In this document: one piece after another, positions 17,666 through 17,770 of the stretch
Numbering within the stretch: position 1 is the first letter of the stretch
Layout of the letters: each line of letters begins with the position of its first letter
Assembly (NCBI GenBank): GCA_028565635.1
Contig: JAOXYB010019738.1
Location: 1-17,770 of the forward strand
DNA from: Phoronis ovalis
Lineage: Eukaryota; Phoronida; Phoronidae
Length of the DNA: 17,770 nucleotides
Direction: 5' to 3'
The notes under the pieces: generated by a model
Database searches by the model: none
What the model was told of the DNA's origin: nothing
What the model saw: the letters and a program-made list of their open reading frames with translations, nothing else
Program-made: the position numbers and the translations under genes

Positions 17666-17768
17666 CTTTTTTCTCTTTCTTTTTGTTTTTGCAGCTGGGC
17701 AGCTATATGAACATTTCCATTTGAAAGTGGCTTTAATTTCGCACAAAGTGAGAGAAATCACAATTTAA
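17666..17768 (+). other. Strong 3' splice acceptor and possible downstream exon
   Basis: A pyrimidine tract of about 28 nt (tcttttttctctttcttttt then gtttttgcag) ends at 17694. It is the best plus-strand acceptor in the window. The following sequence is open in the frame starting at 17697: GQLYEHFHLKVALISHKVRE then ITI and a stop at 17766-17768. The other two frames stop within 10 codons. This could be the last coding exon of a gene, an untranslated exon, or chance. I do not recognise the peptide. No donor or poly(A) site is visible because the window ends at 17770. Confidence 0.3.
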
Positions 17769-17770
17769 AA

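Overview
This window is AT-rich, intron-bearing animal DNA dominated by decayed repeats. It holds one gene I can recognise with confidence: the coding exon of a small neuropeptide precursor on the minus strand near the left end (626-1048). It encodes three peptides ending in -SW-amide of the myoinhibitory peptide / allatostatin-B / WWamide type. That peptide class is found in protostomes. Together with CR1-like LINE remnants and GC-rich 'TAGGGACTG' dispersed repeats, it suggests an invertebrate, probably a lophotrochozoan such as a bivalve mollusc. The species assignment is inference. No bacterial or phage-type gene organisation is present.

Layout. 1-280: GC-rich dispersed repeat (minus). 626-1048: neuropeptide exon (minus), with a 3' splice site just upstream at 1061-1075; 5' untranslated exon(s) must lie at higher coordinates and were not located. 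1271-2312: a pair of inverted ~200-bp arms about 630 bp apart, lying in the intron or upstream region of that gene. 2473-2631: a small palindromic MITE-like element. 3230-5500 and 6175-8530: two old copies of one unnamed repeat ('X') in opposite orientation. Each copy is interrupted by a different LINE fragment: 3747-4596 in the first, 6381-7849 in the second. The second LINE is itself interrupted by a 285-bp foldback element (6807-7091). 8827-9091: imperfect tandem duplication. 10533-10908: degenerate minisatellite with a 32-bp (2 x 16) period. 12425-13450: a short direct-repeat pair around further repeat debris. 13255-13366 and 14040-14130: two more members of the left-edge repeat family. 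17666-17768: a strong plus-strand 3' splice site and a possible exon running to the window edge.

Apart from the neuropeptide exon there is no evidence for an intact protein gene. The repeats can be placed in relative order: X copies are oldest, LINEs inserted into them, and the foldback element inserted into one LINE. The X copies act as empty sites for each other, and deleting the foldback element plus one GAAAT copy restores the LINE reading frame across the join. I found no CRISPR array, rRNA or convincing tRNA gene.
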